Notes under the pieces: model-generated | Seen by the model: only the letters and a program-made list of their open reading frames with translations | The model's database searches: none | Told to the model about the DNA's origin: nothing | Translations under genes and position numbers: made by a program | Assembly (NCBI GenBank): GCA_945983195.1 | Contig: CAMFSS010000042.1 | Coordinates: 1-11,012, forward strand | Length of the DNA stretch: 11,012 bases | Reading direction: 5' to 3' | Origin: an uncultured Prevotellaceae bacterium | GTDB taxonomy: Bacteria > Bacteroidota > Bacteroidia > Bacteroidales > Muribaculaceae | Shown: positions 1 through 6,741 of the stretch, in pieces | Layout of the letters: the number at the start of each line of letters is the position of its first letter | How positions within the stretch are numbered: position 1 is the first letter of the stretch

Positions 1-1019
1 ATCCGGAGCAGAACAGTCATTTCCACGACAACTATATCGACCTCGACTACGACCTCTCAAACATACTGTTTATAGCCACTGCCAATTCATTGCAGAATCT
101 GTCGCAGCCTCTTCTCGACCGTATGGAAATTATCGAGATAAACGGTTATATTGCAGAAGAGAAGGTGGAGATTGCACGAAAGCACCTGGTGCCGAAACAG
201 CTTGTGGAGAATGGTTTCCAGCCAAAGGAGATTGACTTCCAGAAGGCTGCACTACTGAAAATAATCGAGTCATATACTCGCGAGTCGGGTGTACGTGAAC
301 TTGACAAGAAGATAGCTAAAGTTTTGCGGCGTATTGCTCGTAGCAAGGCATCGGGTGAAACATTCCCTCACACAGTGACAACTTCGAATCTGCGTCAGTA
401 TCTTGGTGTCGAGGATTACAATCGCGACAAATACGAAGGCAACGATTTTGCCGGAGTGGTGACAGGATTGGCATGGACGGCTGTCGGTGGTGAAATTCTG
501 TTTGTGGAATCTTCATTGTCGCGCGGCAAGGGTGAAAAACTCACGCTGACCGGTAATCTCGGCGATGTGATGAAGGAATCAGCAGTTATTGCGCTGCAAT
601 ATCTCAAAGCTCACAGCGACCAGTTTGGCATAGACTATGAGCTTTTCGACAAGTATAATGTTCACATACATGTGCCCGAAGGAGCTATCCCTAAAGATGG
701 ACCGTCGGCAGGCGTAACTATGGTGACGTCGCTTGTATCTTCGTTTACGCAGCGGAAAGTGCGTAGCAAATTGGCAATGACCGGTGAAATTACATTGCGC
801 GGCAAGGTGCTCCCTGTCGGTGGTATAAAGGAGAAAATTCTTGCTGCCAAGCGAGCCGGAATCACCGATATAATTCTCTGCAATGAGAATCAGAAGGACA
901 TTGAGGAGATTAAGGATACCTATCTCCAAGGGCTTACGTTCCATTACGTCAACACCATCAAAGATGTAATTGATTTTGCCCTTCTTCCCGACAAAGTCGC
1001 CGATGCGATGGCATTGTGA
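1..1019 (+). CDS. lon: ATP-dependent protease Lon (LonA), C-terminal 338 residues; 5' end outside window
   Basis: Lon is a cytoplasmic AAA+ serine protease that degrades misfolded and some regulatory proteins as a hexamer. The frame is open from the first base (first full codon at 3) and begins with DPEQN, just after where Walker B would lie. It continues with FIATAN (sensor-1 region), LLDRME and the sensor-2 motif GVRELDK, then the protease domain. The catalytic dyad is visible: Ser in PKDGPSAG (codon 705-707) and Lys in GGIKEK (codon 834-836), 43 residues apart as in E. coli Lon S679/K722. The TTG at 90 lies inside the conserved AAA+ core and is not a start. About 480 N-terminal residues should lie upstream, judging from a usual length near 820. 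The gene ends in TGA, 18 bp before a bidirectional terminator shared with convergent malQ. Identification is certain; regulation cannot be seen here. Confidence 0.97.
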   Translation, partial: PEQNSHFHDNYIDLDYDLSNILFIATANSLQNLSQPLLDRMEIIEINGYIAEEKVEIARKHLVPKQLVENGFQPKEIDFQKAALLKIIESYTRESGVRELDKKIAKVLRRIARSKASGETFPHTVTTSNLRQYLGVEDYNRDKYEGNDFAGVVTGLAWTAVGGEILFVESSLSRGKGEKLTLTGNLGDVMKESAVIALQYLKAHSDQFGIDYELFDKYNVHIHVPEGAIPKDGPSAGVTMVTSLVSSFTQRKVRSKLAMTGEITLRGKVLPVGGIKEKILAAKRAGITDIILCNENQKDIEEIKDTYLQGLTFHYVNTIKDVIDFALLPDKVADAMAL

Positions 1020-1037
1020 TTTATGTATAATCCAATA

Positions 1038-1077
1038 AAAAAGTGACAGATGCTTTGATAGGCATCTGTCACTTTTT
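1038..1077. terminator. Bidirectional Rho-independent terminator between lon and malQ
   Basis: A perfect inverted repeat: GTGACAGATGC at 1043-1053 pairs with GCATCTGTCAC at 1062-1072 around an 8-nt loop. It is flanked by A tracts on the left (1037-1042) and T5 on the right (1073-1077), so the pairing can extend to 16 bp. Both strands therefore give a hairpin followed by a U tract. It lies 18 bp after the lon stop and 17 bp after the malQ stop, as expected for a shared terminator of convergent genes. Confidence 0.93.
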
Positions 1078-1094
1078 GTTGGTACAGTCTTGTT

Positions 1095-3776
1095 TTAGCG
1101 TCCGCTTGTGATGATTTTGTCGCGTAAGCGTGTATTGAATGTTTCAGCTTCAAGCAATTCTTCGAGTGTGAGGTGCATACGGTAGCGCCAATAGTGGCGT
1201 GGATTGGCTGGCACATTGATTTGCTCGTCATTGGGATTCTCACGGCGCAGAACGCCATCAATCGAGAGCCAGTCTTGAAGCGGCAGCACAGTGAGCATAG
1301 CCGGTGACTCAAGATGCATGGTAATTATACGGTCGCAAATCCACGGTTCGGCAAAGTAAGGAGCTGAGCCATTCTCATGGAGCACATTGTTGAAGAAGTG
1401 CTGAGTTTTTTCGCGATTGTCTTCCCACCAGGCGCGGATTCCTGCCATGTCGTGTGTCGATGTGGTGCACACTGAGTAGTAAGGGTAGCGATAGGTGTCA
1501 CCAAACTCCATTGTCGGGTCTTTTGGCATTCGCTGTATTTCAAGCGAAAGGATTTTTTGGGAGTTCATAACCGATGCAACACAGTCGGGAATCATGCCAA
1601 GGTCTTCACCGCATACGAGCATATCAGTAGCGTTGATGAGTGGCGGCAGCTTCCACATGGCTTTTCCATACCAGAAGTCGTTGTGGCGGTGATAGAAGAA
1701 GTCGTTGTAGAGTCGGTCGAAGCACCACTTCTCATAGTCGGAAAGTGAGCGGTAGATATAGGTGAATTGTGCTGAAATACGAGGATGATACATATCCTTC
1801 TGCTCATCGTCTTCAATGAAAAGCACTTCATCTATCAACCCCATAAGAGCCTCCTTGATTCGGCTGTTCTTGTCGTTTTTCTCCTTGTCGCTGAAATATG
1901 CTTCAACTTTACGCTGCGTGTCGACAAATTCCTGCAATCCGTAGCGGCCGTCGCCCTTAGGATAAAGGAATGTTGATTTCACCTCTTCAGTGTACTCGCC
2001 AAAGAAGTCGCCAAGGAAATAATCCATAATGTATGGAGTGGTGTGCCAATCCTTGTTTATCCAGAAATCATAGCTGTTGCGAAGTTCATCGGCTGAATAT
2101 GGCAGTGCAGGATTGAATGTACCGAGCAGTCCATGTACAGCTTTCATAGGTATCTGCCATATTCTGAAGAAACCGAGAATATGGTCAATACGGTAGGCAT
2201 CGAAATATTCAGCCATCTTTTTGAATCTGTTCTTCCACCACTGGAAACCATCTTTGTTCATTTCCTCCCAATTGTATGTGGGGAAGCCCCAATTCTGGCC
2301 CTGCACCGAGAAATCATCAGGTGGAGCACCTGCCTGGCAATCCATGTAGAACAGTTGTGGTGATACCCACGCATCAACGCTTGTGCGGCTTATACCGATT
2401 GGTATATCACCCTTGAGCACTACGCCTTTAGAGTGCGCATACTCACGAACAGCACGCAATTGCTTGTCGAGATGATACTGGCAGAAACATACAAAATTTA
2501 TTTCTTTGGAATTATTGTCGCAAAAGCGGTTCACAATTTCACGCTCGTATGTTGCATATTTGCCCCATTGCTTGAAGTCGGCAGTGCCTTTTTGGTCACG
2601 GAGCACGCAGAATGCAGCGTATGGCTTCAGCCAATAGCTGTTGTGTTCTACAAATTGCTTATACTCGTCAGATGCCATAGTGGAATCGCCAAATTCGTCA
2701 AACAAGTCGCGGACGTATGCCATTTTTGTGTTGTTTGCACGCTCATAGTCGATTTGAGGCAAAGCATTAAGCTCTTCGGCAATCTTGCGGTATTCGCTAA
2801 TTTTATCCTTGTCGCTGAGAGTGCCTATTGCTTCCGGACGCAGGAACATCGGGTGCAGTGCAAATGTGGAATTTGCATTGTAAGGGTAGGAATCGGTCCA
2901 TGTATGAGTCATCGTAGTGTCGTTGATAGGCAGGATTTGGAGCATCTTCTGCTCGGTAAGTGCCGCCCAGTCAACCATCTTGAAGAGGTCGTAGAAGTCA
3001 CCCACGCCGAAATCATCATTTGAGCGGAGAGAAAATACAGGAATTGCAGTTCCTGCTCCGCGCCAGTTGGGCTGTGGATTTGCAAAAGTAAGACCGCTCA
3101 CGATGACCATTTCATTCTTTTTGAGCGGCTCATGTGACAATACGCGGTTGTTGCTGTTTTCCCAGCCGATAATGTCGCCCGACTCCTTGTCTAAAAGCAG
3201 GATTTTATACTCCAAATTCTCTTTGATGCCTTTTAGGTCGATAGCCGTACTCCACTCCGGGAAGTTGCAGTCGCAAAGTTTAACAGCCTTTTGGGGCTCC
3301 CAGTTTCCAAGTGTCTTGCAGTTTCCGCACACAGCAAGAACTTGATTCCGTTTCACGTAGGGTGCATAAATCTTAAGCACAAGCATACCGCCACTCAGCT
3401 TCTTCACAGTGCATTTGCTGTCGCCGCGATAGAAGATTCCATGGGTGAACGCCGAAGAATAAAGCGGTTTGTCGGCAGGGAAATCTTGCCATGCGTCGGC
3501 AAGCTCATAATCTGCAACATCACTCACTGCAGTGAATGTGCGCTTGTGTCCCCACTCCGTTCTCACTGTGCCGGATTCATTCCTCACGATGTAGCCATAA
3601 GTGAAAGCATTGGTTGTCTCGGGCAAAGTGATAGTGATGCTCCATCGGCTGTTGCCGTCGAAAGCCATTATCAAGGCTTTAGACTCGATATTGTCGCCAA
3701 GCTCCTTGATGTTGCCCGTCAGGTAGACAGATTCGCCCCAATTGGTGCGATAATCTATATTAAATGTCAATTTCAT
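1095..3776 (-). CDS. malQ: 4-alpha-glucanotransferase (amylomaltase), two CBM20 modules + GH77, DPE2-like
   Basis: This 893-residue enzyme transfers 4-alpha-glucan units between maltodextrins or glycogen-like acceptors, releasing glucose; no signal peptide is visible, so it should be cytoplasmic. Residues 1 to about 100 and about 125-230 look like two tandem CBM20 starch-binding modules (for example YLTGN near 18 and GNCKTLGNW near 151). GH77 starts near 237. The three catalytic acids are present: Asp531 in YRIDH (nucleophile), Glu724 in CGEDLG (acid/base) and Asp776 in STHDM (transition-state stabiliser). A large stretch between the nucleophile and acid/base motifs, plus the double CBM20, matches plant DPE2 and Bacteroidota MalQ rather than the shorter (about 500-700 residue) classical amylomaltases. 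The ATG at 3776 opens directly into the first CBM20. The gene lies 142 bp downstream of the nrdJ C-terminal segment on the same strand, with a hairpin between, so it is probably transcribed separately. A partial -7 box (TAACTTTA, 3833-3840) lacks a convincing -33 partner. Confidence 0.95.
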   Translation of the reverse strand: MKLTFNIDYRTNWGESVYLTGNIKELGDNIESKALIMAFDGNSRWSITITLPETTNAFTYGYIVRNESGTVRTEWGHKRTFTAVSDVADYELADAWQDFPADKPLYSSAFTHGIFYRGDSKCTVKKLSGGMLVLKIYAPYVKRNQVLAVCGNCKTLGNWEPQKAVKLCDCNFPEWSTAIDLKGIKENLEYKILLLDKESGDIIGWENSNNRVLSHEPLKKNEMVIVSGLTFANPQPNWRGAGTAIPVFSLRSNDDFGVGDFYDLFKMVDWAALTEQKMLQILPINDTTMTHTWTDSYPYNANSTFALHPMFLRPEAIGTLSDKDKISEYRKIAEELNALPQIDYERANNTKMAYVRDLFDEFGDSTMASDEYKQFVEHNSYWLKPYAAFCVLRDQKGTADFKQWGKYATYEREIVNRFCDNNSKEINFVCFCQYHLDKQLRAVREYAHSKGVVLKGDIPIGISRTSVDAWVSPQLFYMDCQAGAPPDDFSVQGQNWGFPTYNWEEMNKDGFQWWKNRFKKMAEYFDAYRIDHILGFFRIWQIPMKAVHGLLGTFNPALPYSADELRNSYDFWINKDWHTTPYIMDYFLGDFFGEYTEEVKSTFLYPKGDGRYGLQEFVDTQRKVEAYFSDKEKNDKNSRIKEALMGLIDEVLFIEDDEQKDMYHPRISAQFTYIYRSLSDYEKWCFDRLYNDFFYHRHNDFWYGKAMWKLPPLINATDMLVCGEDLGMIPDCVASVMNSQKILSLEIQRMPKDPTMEFGDTYRYPYYSVCTTSTHDMAGIRAWWEDNREKTQHFFNNVLHENGSAPYFAEPWICDRIITMHLESPAMLTVLPLQDWLSIDGVLRRENPNDEQINVPANPRHYWRYRMHLTLEELLEAETFNTRLRDKIITSGR

Positions 3777-3863
3777 AAATGAATATATATGATATTAGTT
3801 GTTCTGAATGCAATAGGTTTGAAATATGTGGCTAAAGTTACTAATTTTTTCTGAGATAGCATA

Positions 3864-3895
3864 AAGGGTTGACTGAAAAAAATCAGCCAACCCTT
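3864..3895 (-). terminator. Hairpin after the nrdJ C-terminal segment, possible terminator
   Basis: Inverted repeat of 13-bp arms (3864-3876 and 3883-3895) around a 6-nt loop. The only non-Watson-Crick position (3872/3887) is an A·C mismatch in + strand RNA but a G·U wobble in - strand RNA, so the stem is continuous only for transcripts leaving nrdJ. The U tract after the stem is poor (UUAU), with a run of U in the loop instead, so termination strength is uncertain. It lies 23 bp past the TGA at 3919-3921 and upstream of malQ. Confidence 0.5.
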
Positions 3896-3918
3896 CGAAC
3901 GATTACTATATTTACTAA

Positions 3919-4305
3919 TCAACCACATTTCGATGTTCCGCACGAAGTGCAAATCAAGCAGCCCTCCTGGTAGATAAGGGTCTCCTGTCCGCAATTCGGG
4001 CACTTCTGTCCGCTGGCTTTTGTTCCATTGGGCAGATACTTTTTCAATGCACGCTCCACGCCCATTTTCCAGGTGTTAATCGACTTGCTGTCGAGGTCGA
4101 GTCCGCCCACAAGTTTCAGCACCTGGTCGATTGGCATTCCGTAGCGCAATACACCCGATATGAGTTTTGCGTAATTCCAGAATTCAGGATTAAACTTGTC
4201 GGAAAGTCCCTCGATAGTAGTTTTGTAACCACGCTTGTTGCATTTTTAGTATATAGCTTTGATGATATTTTTTTTTTTATGTGTCTTAGTGATTAAAATA
4301 CCTTA
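3919..4305 (-). pseudogene. nrdJ: Detached C-terminal segment of NrdJ: end of TSCPD-like region plus zinc finger
   Basis: This stretch continues the nrdJ frame exactly, beyond the TAA at 4306-4308. After a second TAA (4303-4305), an 18-codon low-complexity stretch and a third TAA (4246-4248), it encodes about 106 residues from NKRGYKTTIEG to the TGA at 3919-3921. These residues follow the family pattern (FNPEFWNYAKLISG, YGMPIDQVLKLV, INTWK, GVERALKKY) and end in a Cys-rich finger with CPNC, CLICTSC and a terminal SKCG. In NrdJ_Z enzymes this tail is thought to bind zinc and bear the cysteines that re-reduce the active site. There is no ATG or GTG between the last in-frame TAA and the conserved part; the first alternative start is a TTG at 4147-4149, inside the conserved LRYGMP motif, with a later ATG at 4135-4137. 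Independent translation therefore looks poor. It is either a remnant of a recently broken gene, a product of readthrough, or an assembly artefact. Confidence 0.8.
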
Positions 4306-4308
4306 TTA
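4240..4308 (-). other. 69-nt AT-rich linker with three in-frame TAA codons inside nrdJ
   Basis: By hand count this stretch is about 20% G+C (14 of 69), against roughly 45-50% in the flanking nrdJ coding sequence. Read in the nrdJ frame it gives stop, stop, GILITKTHKKKNIIKAIY, stop, KC. GILI and NIIKA resemble the GI-L and IIK residues I recall from intact Bacteroides NrdJ at this place, so it appears to be the ancestral linker, about nine codons shorter, rather than an inserted element. The two leading TAA codons fall where intact relatives have acidic residues, so GAA to TAA changes would explain them. It contains a run of 11 A on the - strand (4268-4278). The other two - strand frames also close soon after 4309 (TTTTAA, and CACTAA), so a single frameshift would not bypass the stops. 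Confidence 0.75.
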
Positions 4309-6429
4309 GTCGTCGGCAAGACCTGTGAAGATTTCGTATGGGCGGTCATTGATTTTTCCGATGAATGCAATCCATTTCTCCTTGTTGTTCTGGAATCTTA
4401 CAACGTCGGCTTCAAGTTCAATCGGACGCTTGAGGATGTGCTCCTCTTCAGCCATATATTTTTGCTTAGGCTCTTCTTTCTTGGTTGAGAGAAGTACGCC
4501 TGAGCGTGAGCCGTCGCGATATACGGTACAGCCTTTGCAACCTGATTTCCATGCCTCCACATAGAGTGTATTAACAAGTTCTTCGGTTACGTCAGAAGGA
4601 AGATTGATGGTGACGCTGATTGAATGGTCGACCCACTTCTGGATTCTTCCCTGCATACGCACCTTAGCAAGCCAGTCGATATCGTTCGATGTGGCTTTGT
4701 AGTATGGTGATTGCTGAAGGATACTGTCGAGCTCTTCCTGGGTGTATTTCTTTGTGGCATCAATGCCATTTTCTTTCATCCACGTCACAAACTTGTGGTG
4801 GTAGACAATGTATTCCTCAAATGCATCGCCTGTTTCATCAACGTAGTCAACGTGTGCATCTGCATCACCCGGATTCACCTTGCGACGACGCTTGTAGACA
4901 GGCAGGAACACCGGCTCGATGCCAGATGTTGTCTGCGTCATAAGGCTTGTTGTTCCGGTCGGCGCAATGGTGAGGCAAGCAATGTTGCGTCGTCCTACAC
5001 GCGACATCTCCTCATACAGTGCAGGGTCAGCATCTTTGATGCGCATAACGAATGGATTGTTTTTCTCACGCTCGGCATCGTAGATTGGGAATGCACCGCG
5101 CTCTTTTGCCATGTTGACTGATGAACCGTAGGCTGCCAAAGCAAGTGCCTTGTGCACTGTTTCCGACATTTGTATTGCCTCCTCAGTGCCATAGCGCAAT
5201 CCGAGTGCTGCAAGCATATCACCTTCGGCAGTCGTACCCACACCGGTGCGGCGGCCCTTTAATGTCTTAGTGCGTATCTTGTCCCACAAGTGCAACTCTG
5301 CTGATTTCACCTCATCTGTTTCAGGATCTGATGCAATTTTTTCTACGATGGTTTCAATCTTCTCCATTTCCAGGTCGATTATATCGTCCATAAGCCGCTG
5401 TGCACAAGCCACATGGCGACGGAATAGGTCGAAATCGAATTCAGCCTGCTGTGTGAATGGATTCTTTACGTATGAGTAAAGGTTGATAGCCAAAAGTCGG
5501 CAGCTATCGTAAGGACAAAGTGGAATTTCGCCACAGGGATTGGTTGAAATTGTCTTGAAACCAAGGTCGGCATAACAATCGGGAAGCGATTCGCGGATAA
5601 TTGTATCCCAGAACAGAACGCCAGGCTCAGCACTCTTCCAAGCATTGTGTACAATCTTATGCCATAGTGCTGACGCGTCGATTTCTTTGGTCACCAATGG
5701 ATTGTCAGAGTCGATAGGATATTTCTGCGTGAACTTTTCTCCTGAAACGGCAGCTTCCATGAAGTCATCGCTAATGCGAACTGACACATTCGCTCCGGTC
5801 ACCTTGCCTTCGGTCATCTTTGCATCAATGAACTTCTCGGAATCAGGGTGCTTTATGCTCACGGTGAGCATGAGTGCGCCTCGACGGCCATCTTGTGCCA
5901 CTTCTCTTGTGCTGTTGGAGTAGCGCTCCATGAAAGGCACAATTCCGGTTGATGTGAGTGCAGAGTTCTTTACGGGTGAGCCTTTTGGACGGATATGCGA
6001 CAAGTCGTGCCCTACTCCGCCACGGCGTTTCATGAGCTGTACCTGCTCTTCATCAATTCGTATGATGCCACCGTATGAGTCGGGAGCACCGTCAAGTCCT
6101 ATAACGAAGCAGTTCGACAGTGAGCCGACTTGAAAATCATTACCAATACCTGCCATTGGGCTTCCCTGAGGCACCACATACTTGAAGTTGCGTAACAACT
6201 CAAATATTTCAGCCTCGGGCAGCGGATTTGGATATTTCTGTTCTATGCGCGAAAGCTCAGAAGCGATGCGGCGGTGCATATCGTCGGGGGTCAGTTCATA
6301 AAGATGTCCGAAAGAATCTTTCAGAGCATATTTGCTTGCCCAAACTCTTGCAGCCAACTCATCACCATCGAAATACGTCAGAGAAGCATTGTAAGCTTCT
6401 TCATAGGTATAAGTTGTTTTATTTTCCAC
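4306..6429 (-). CDS. nrdJ: Adenosylcobalamin-dependent ribonucleoside-diphosphate reductase (class II, NrdJ_Z type), C-terminally truncated by tandem stops
   Basis: The family reduces ribonucleotides to deoxyribonucleotides using a B12-generated thiyl radical in the cytoplasm. The 707-residue frame has the 10-stranded barrel motifs: Cys107 in SLSNCF (expected redox partner), RRGGVGHDLSHIRPKG (136-150), NPCGEIPLC at 297-305 with thiyl-radical Cys299 and partners Asn297 and Glu301, and the phosphate-binding APTGTTS at 489-495. The TSCPD-like region starts near 672 (LEADVVRFQNNKEKW) and breaks off at FTGLADD, followed by TAATAA. Intact relatives continue for roughly 140 residues; that tail is still present downstream in the same frame (3919-4239). 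The start is GTG at 6427-6429, supported by an in-frame TAA three codons upstream and homology from the first residues (YTYEEA). A good promoter lies about 30 nt upstream. No cobalamin riboswitch is visible. The catalytic core is complete, but without the cysteine tail, turnover with the usual reductants would be doubtful. Confidence 0.93.
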   Translation of the reverse strand: MENKTTYTYEEAYNASLTYFDGDELAARVWASKYALKDSFGHLYELTPDDMHRRIASELSRIEQKYPNPLPEAEIFELLRNFKYVVPQGSPMAGIGNDFQVGSLSNCFVIGLDGAPDSYGGIIRIDEEQVQLMKRRGGVGHDLSHIRPKGSPVKNSALTSTGIVPFMERYSNSTREVAQDGRRGALMLTVSIKHPDSEKFIDAKMTEGKVTGANVSVRISDDFMEAAVSGEKFTQKYPIDSDNPLVTKEIDASALWHKIVHNAWKSAEPGVLFWDTIIRESLPDCYADLGFKTISTNPCGEIPLCPYDSCRLLAINLYSYVKNPFTQQAEFDFDLFRRHVACAQRLMDDIIDLEMEKIETIVEKIASDPETDEVKSAELHLWDKIRTKTLKGRRTGVGTTAEGDMLAALGLRYGTEEAIQMSETVHKALALAAYGSSVNMAKERGAFPIYDAEREKNNPFVMRIKDADPALYEEMSRVGRRNIACLTIAPTGTTSLMTQTTSGIEPVFLPVYKRRRKVNPGDADAHVDYVDETGDAFEEYIVYHHKFVTWMKENGIDATKKYTQEELDSILQQSPYYKATSNDIDWLAKVRMQGRIQKWVDHSISVTINLPSDVTEELVNTLYVEAWKSGCKGCTVYRDGSRSGVLLSTKKEEPKQKYMAEEEHILKRPIELEADVVRFQNNKEKWIAFIGKINDRPYEIFTGLADD

Positions 6430-6465
6430 TTTAGTTTATGTTTTTTCGTTTTTTGAAATCTTCTG

Positions 6466-6497
6466 CAAATATAAAACTAAATTCATTCATACACAAT
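6466..6497 (-). promoter_or_regulatory. Putative Bacteroidota sigma-type promoter of nrdJ
   Basis: On the - strand, TATATTTG (6466-6473) matches the Bacteroidota -7 consensus TAnnTTTG exactly. ATTG (6494-6497) sits 20 nt upstream as a -33 element, which is the expected spacing. Transcription would start near 6459, giving a 5' leader of about 30 nt before the GTG at 6429. Seen from sequence only. Confidence 0.6.
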
Positions 6498-6607
6498 ATT
6501 TTTAGGCAAAGTTTCTTGAAAATTTCCATAATACACTGATTGTTAGTCTGTTAAAATTTTGAATTGCATGAAAAGTTGTCAAAAAAGAAATTGTGTGCTG
6601 TAACAAC

Positions 6608-6686
6608 TTGCTAATTAAGTATTTCTGCCAACTCATTCCATGTCGACCTATCTCTACACATTATTTTGCAACAGTATTTGCTAATT
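6608..6686 (+). repeat. Direct repeat TTGCTAATT, two copies 70 bp apart
   Basis: Exact 9-mers at 6608-6616 and 6678-6686, each preceded a few bases upstream by AACA. The 70-bp distance is close to a whole number of helical turns. Position upstream of the nitroreductase would suit an operator pair, but in AT-rich DNA a 9-mer repeat can arise by chance. Confidence 0.3.
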
Positions 6687-6741
6687 TGCGCAATTATGTC
6701 TACCTTAGTGACTAAATTTCAAATATAGATTATTACATTTT

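Larger units (their letters stand above)
6430..6741. other. Divergent intergenic region, nrdJ / nitroreductase
   Basis: This 312-bp AT-rich region has no credible gene. It holds the nrdJ promoter (6466-6497), a partial NrdR-box-like sequence at 6491-6506 (9 of 9 in the first half of the recalled consensus, 12 of 16 overall), and a 9-bp direct repeat (6608-6616 and 6678-6686). For the nitroreductase on the + strand only a weak -7 candidate is visible, TAAATTTC at 6713-6720, 7 of 8 to TAnnTTTG, with no properly spaced TTG. I saw no conserved B12 box or other riboswitch core on either strand. Confidence 0.6.

Noticed and set aside
90..1019. A separate 309-residue gene starting with TTG at 90
   Set aside because: The frame is open to the window edge and encodes conserved Lon AAA+ sequence before 90, so this is an internal codon of lon.
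2433..3023. 196-residue open frame on the + strand
   Set aside because: It lies wholly antisense to malQ, whose product is conserved throughout with all catalytic residues; the + frame has no recognisable motif.
3291..3782. 163-residue open frame on the + strand
   Set aside because: Antisense to the N-terminal CBM20 modules of malQ, with no recognisable domain; a shadow of the real gene.
3773..4003. 76-residue - strand frame crossing the nrdJ-malQ gap
   Set aside because: It overlaps the conserved zinc-finger tail of nrdJ in another frame, spans the hairpin, and has low-complexity AT-rich translation.
4240..4308. Intein, intron or mobile insertion splitting nrdJ
   Set aside because: The interrupting stretch is shorter than the expected native linker, keeps linker-like residues (GILI, NIIKA), and has no terminal repeats or target duplication.
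4240..4308. Rescue of nrdJ by frameshifting or slippage at the A11 run
   Set aside because: Two TAA codons precede the A run, and both other frames also hit stops within the linker, so one shift cannot rejoin the protein. Programmed bypassing cannot be excluded, but no take-off or landing signal is evident.
6430..6741. Cobalamin riboswitch upstream of the B12-dependent reductase
   Set aside because: No B12-box-like core or multi-stem structure was seen on the - strand, and the predicted leader of about 30 nt is too short.
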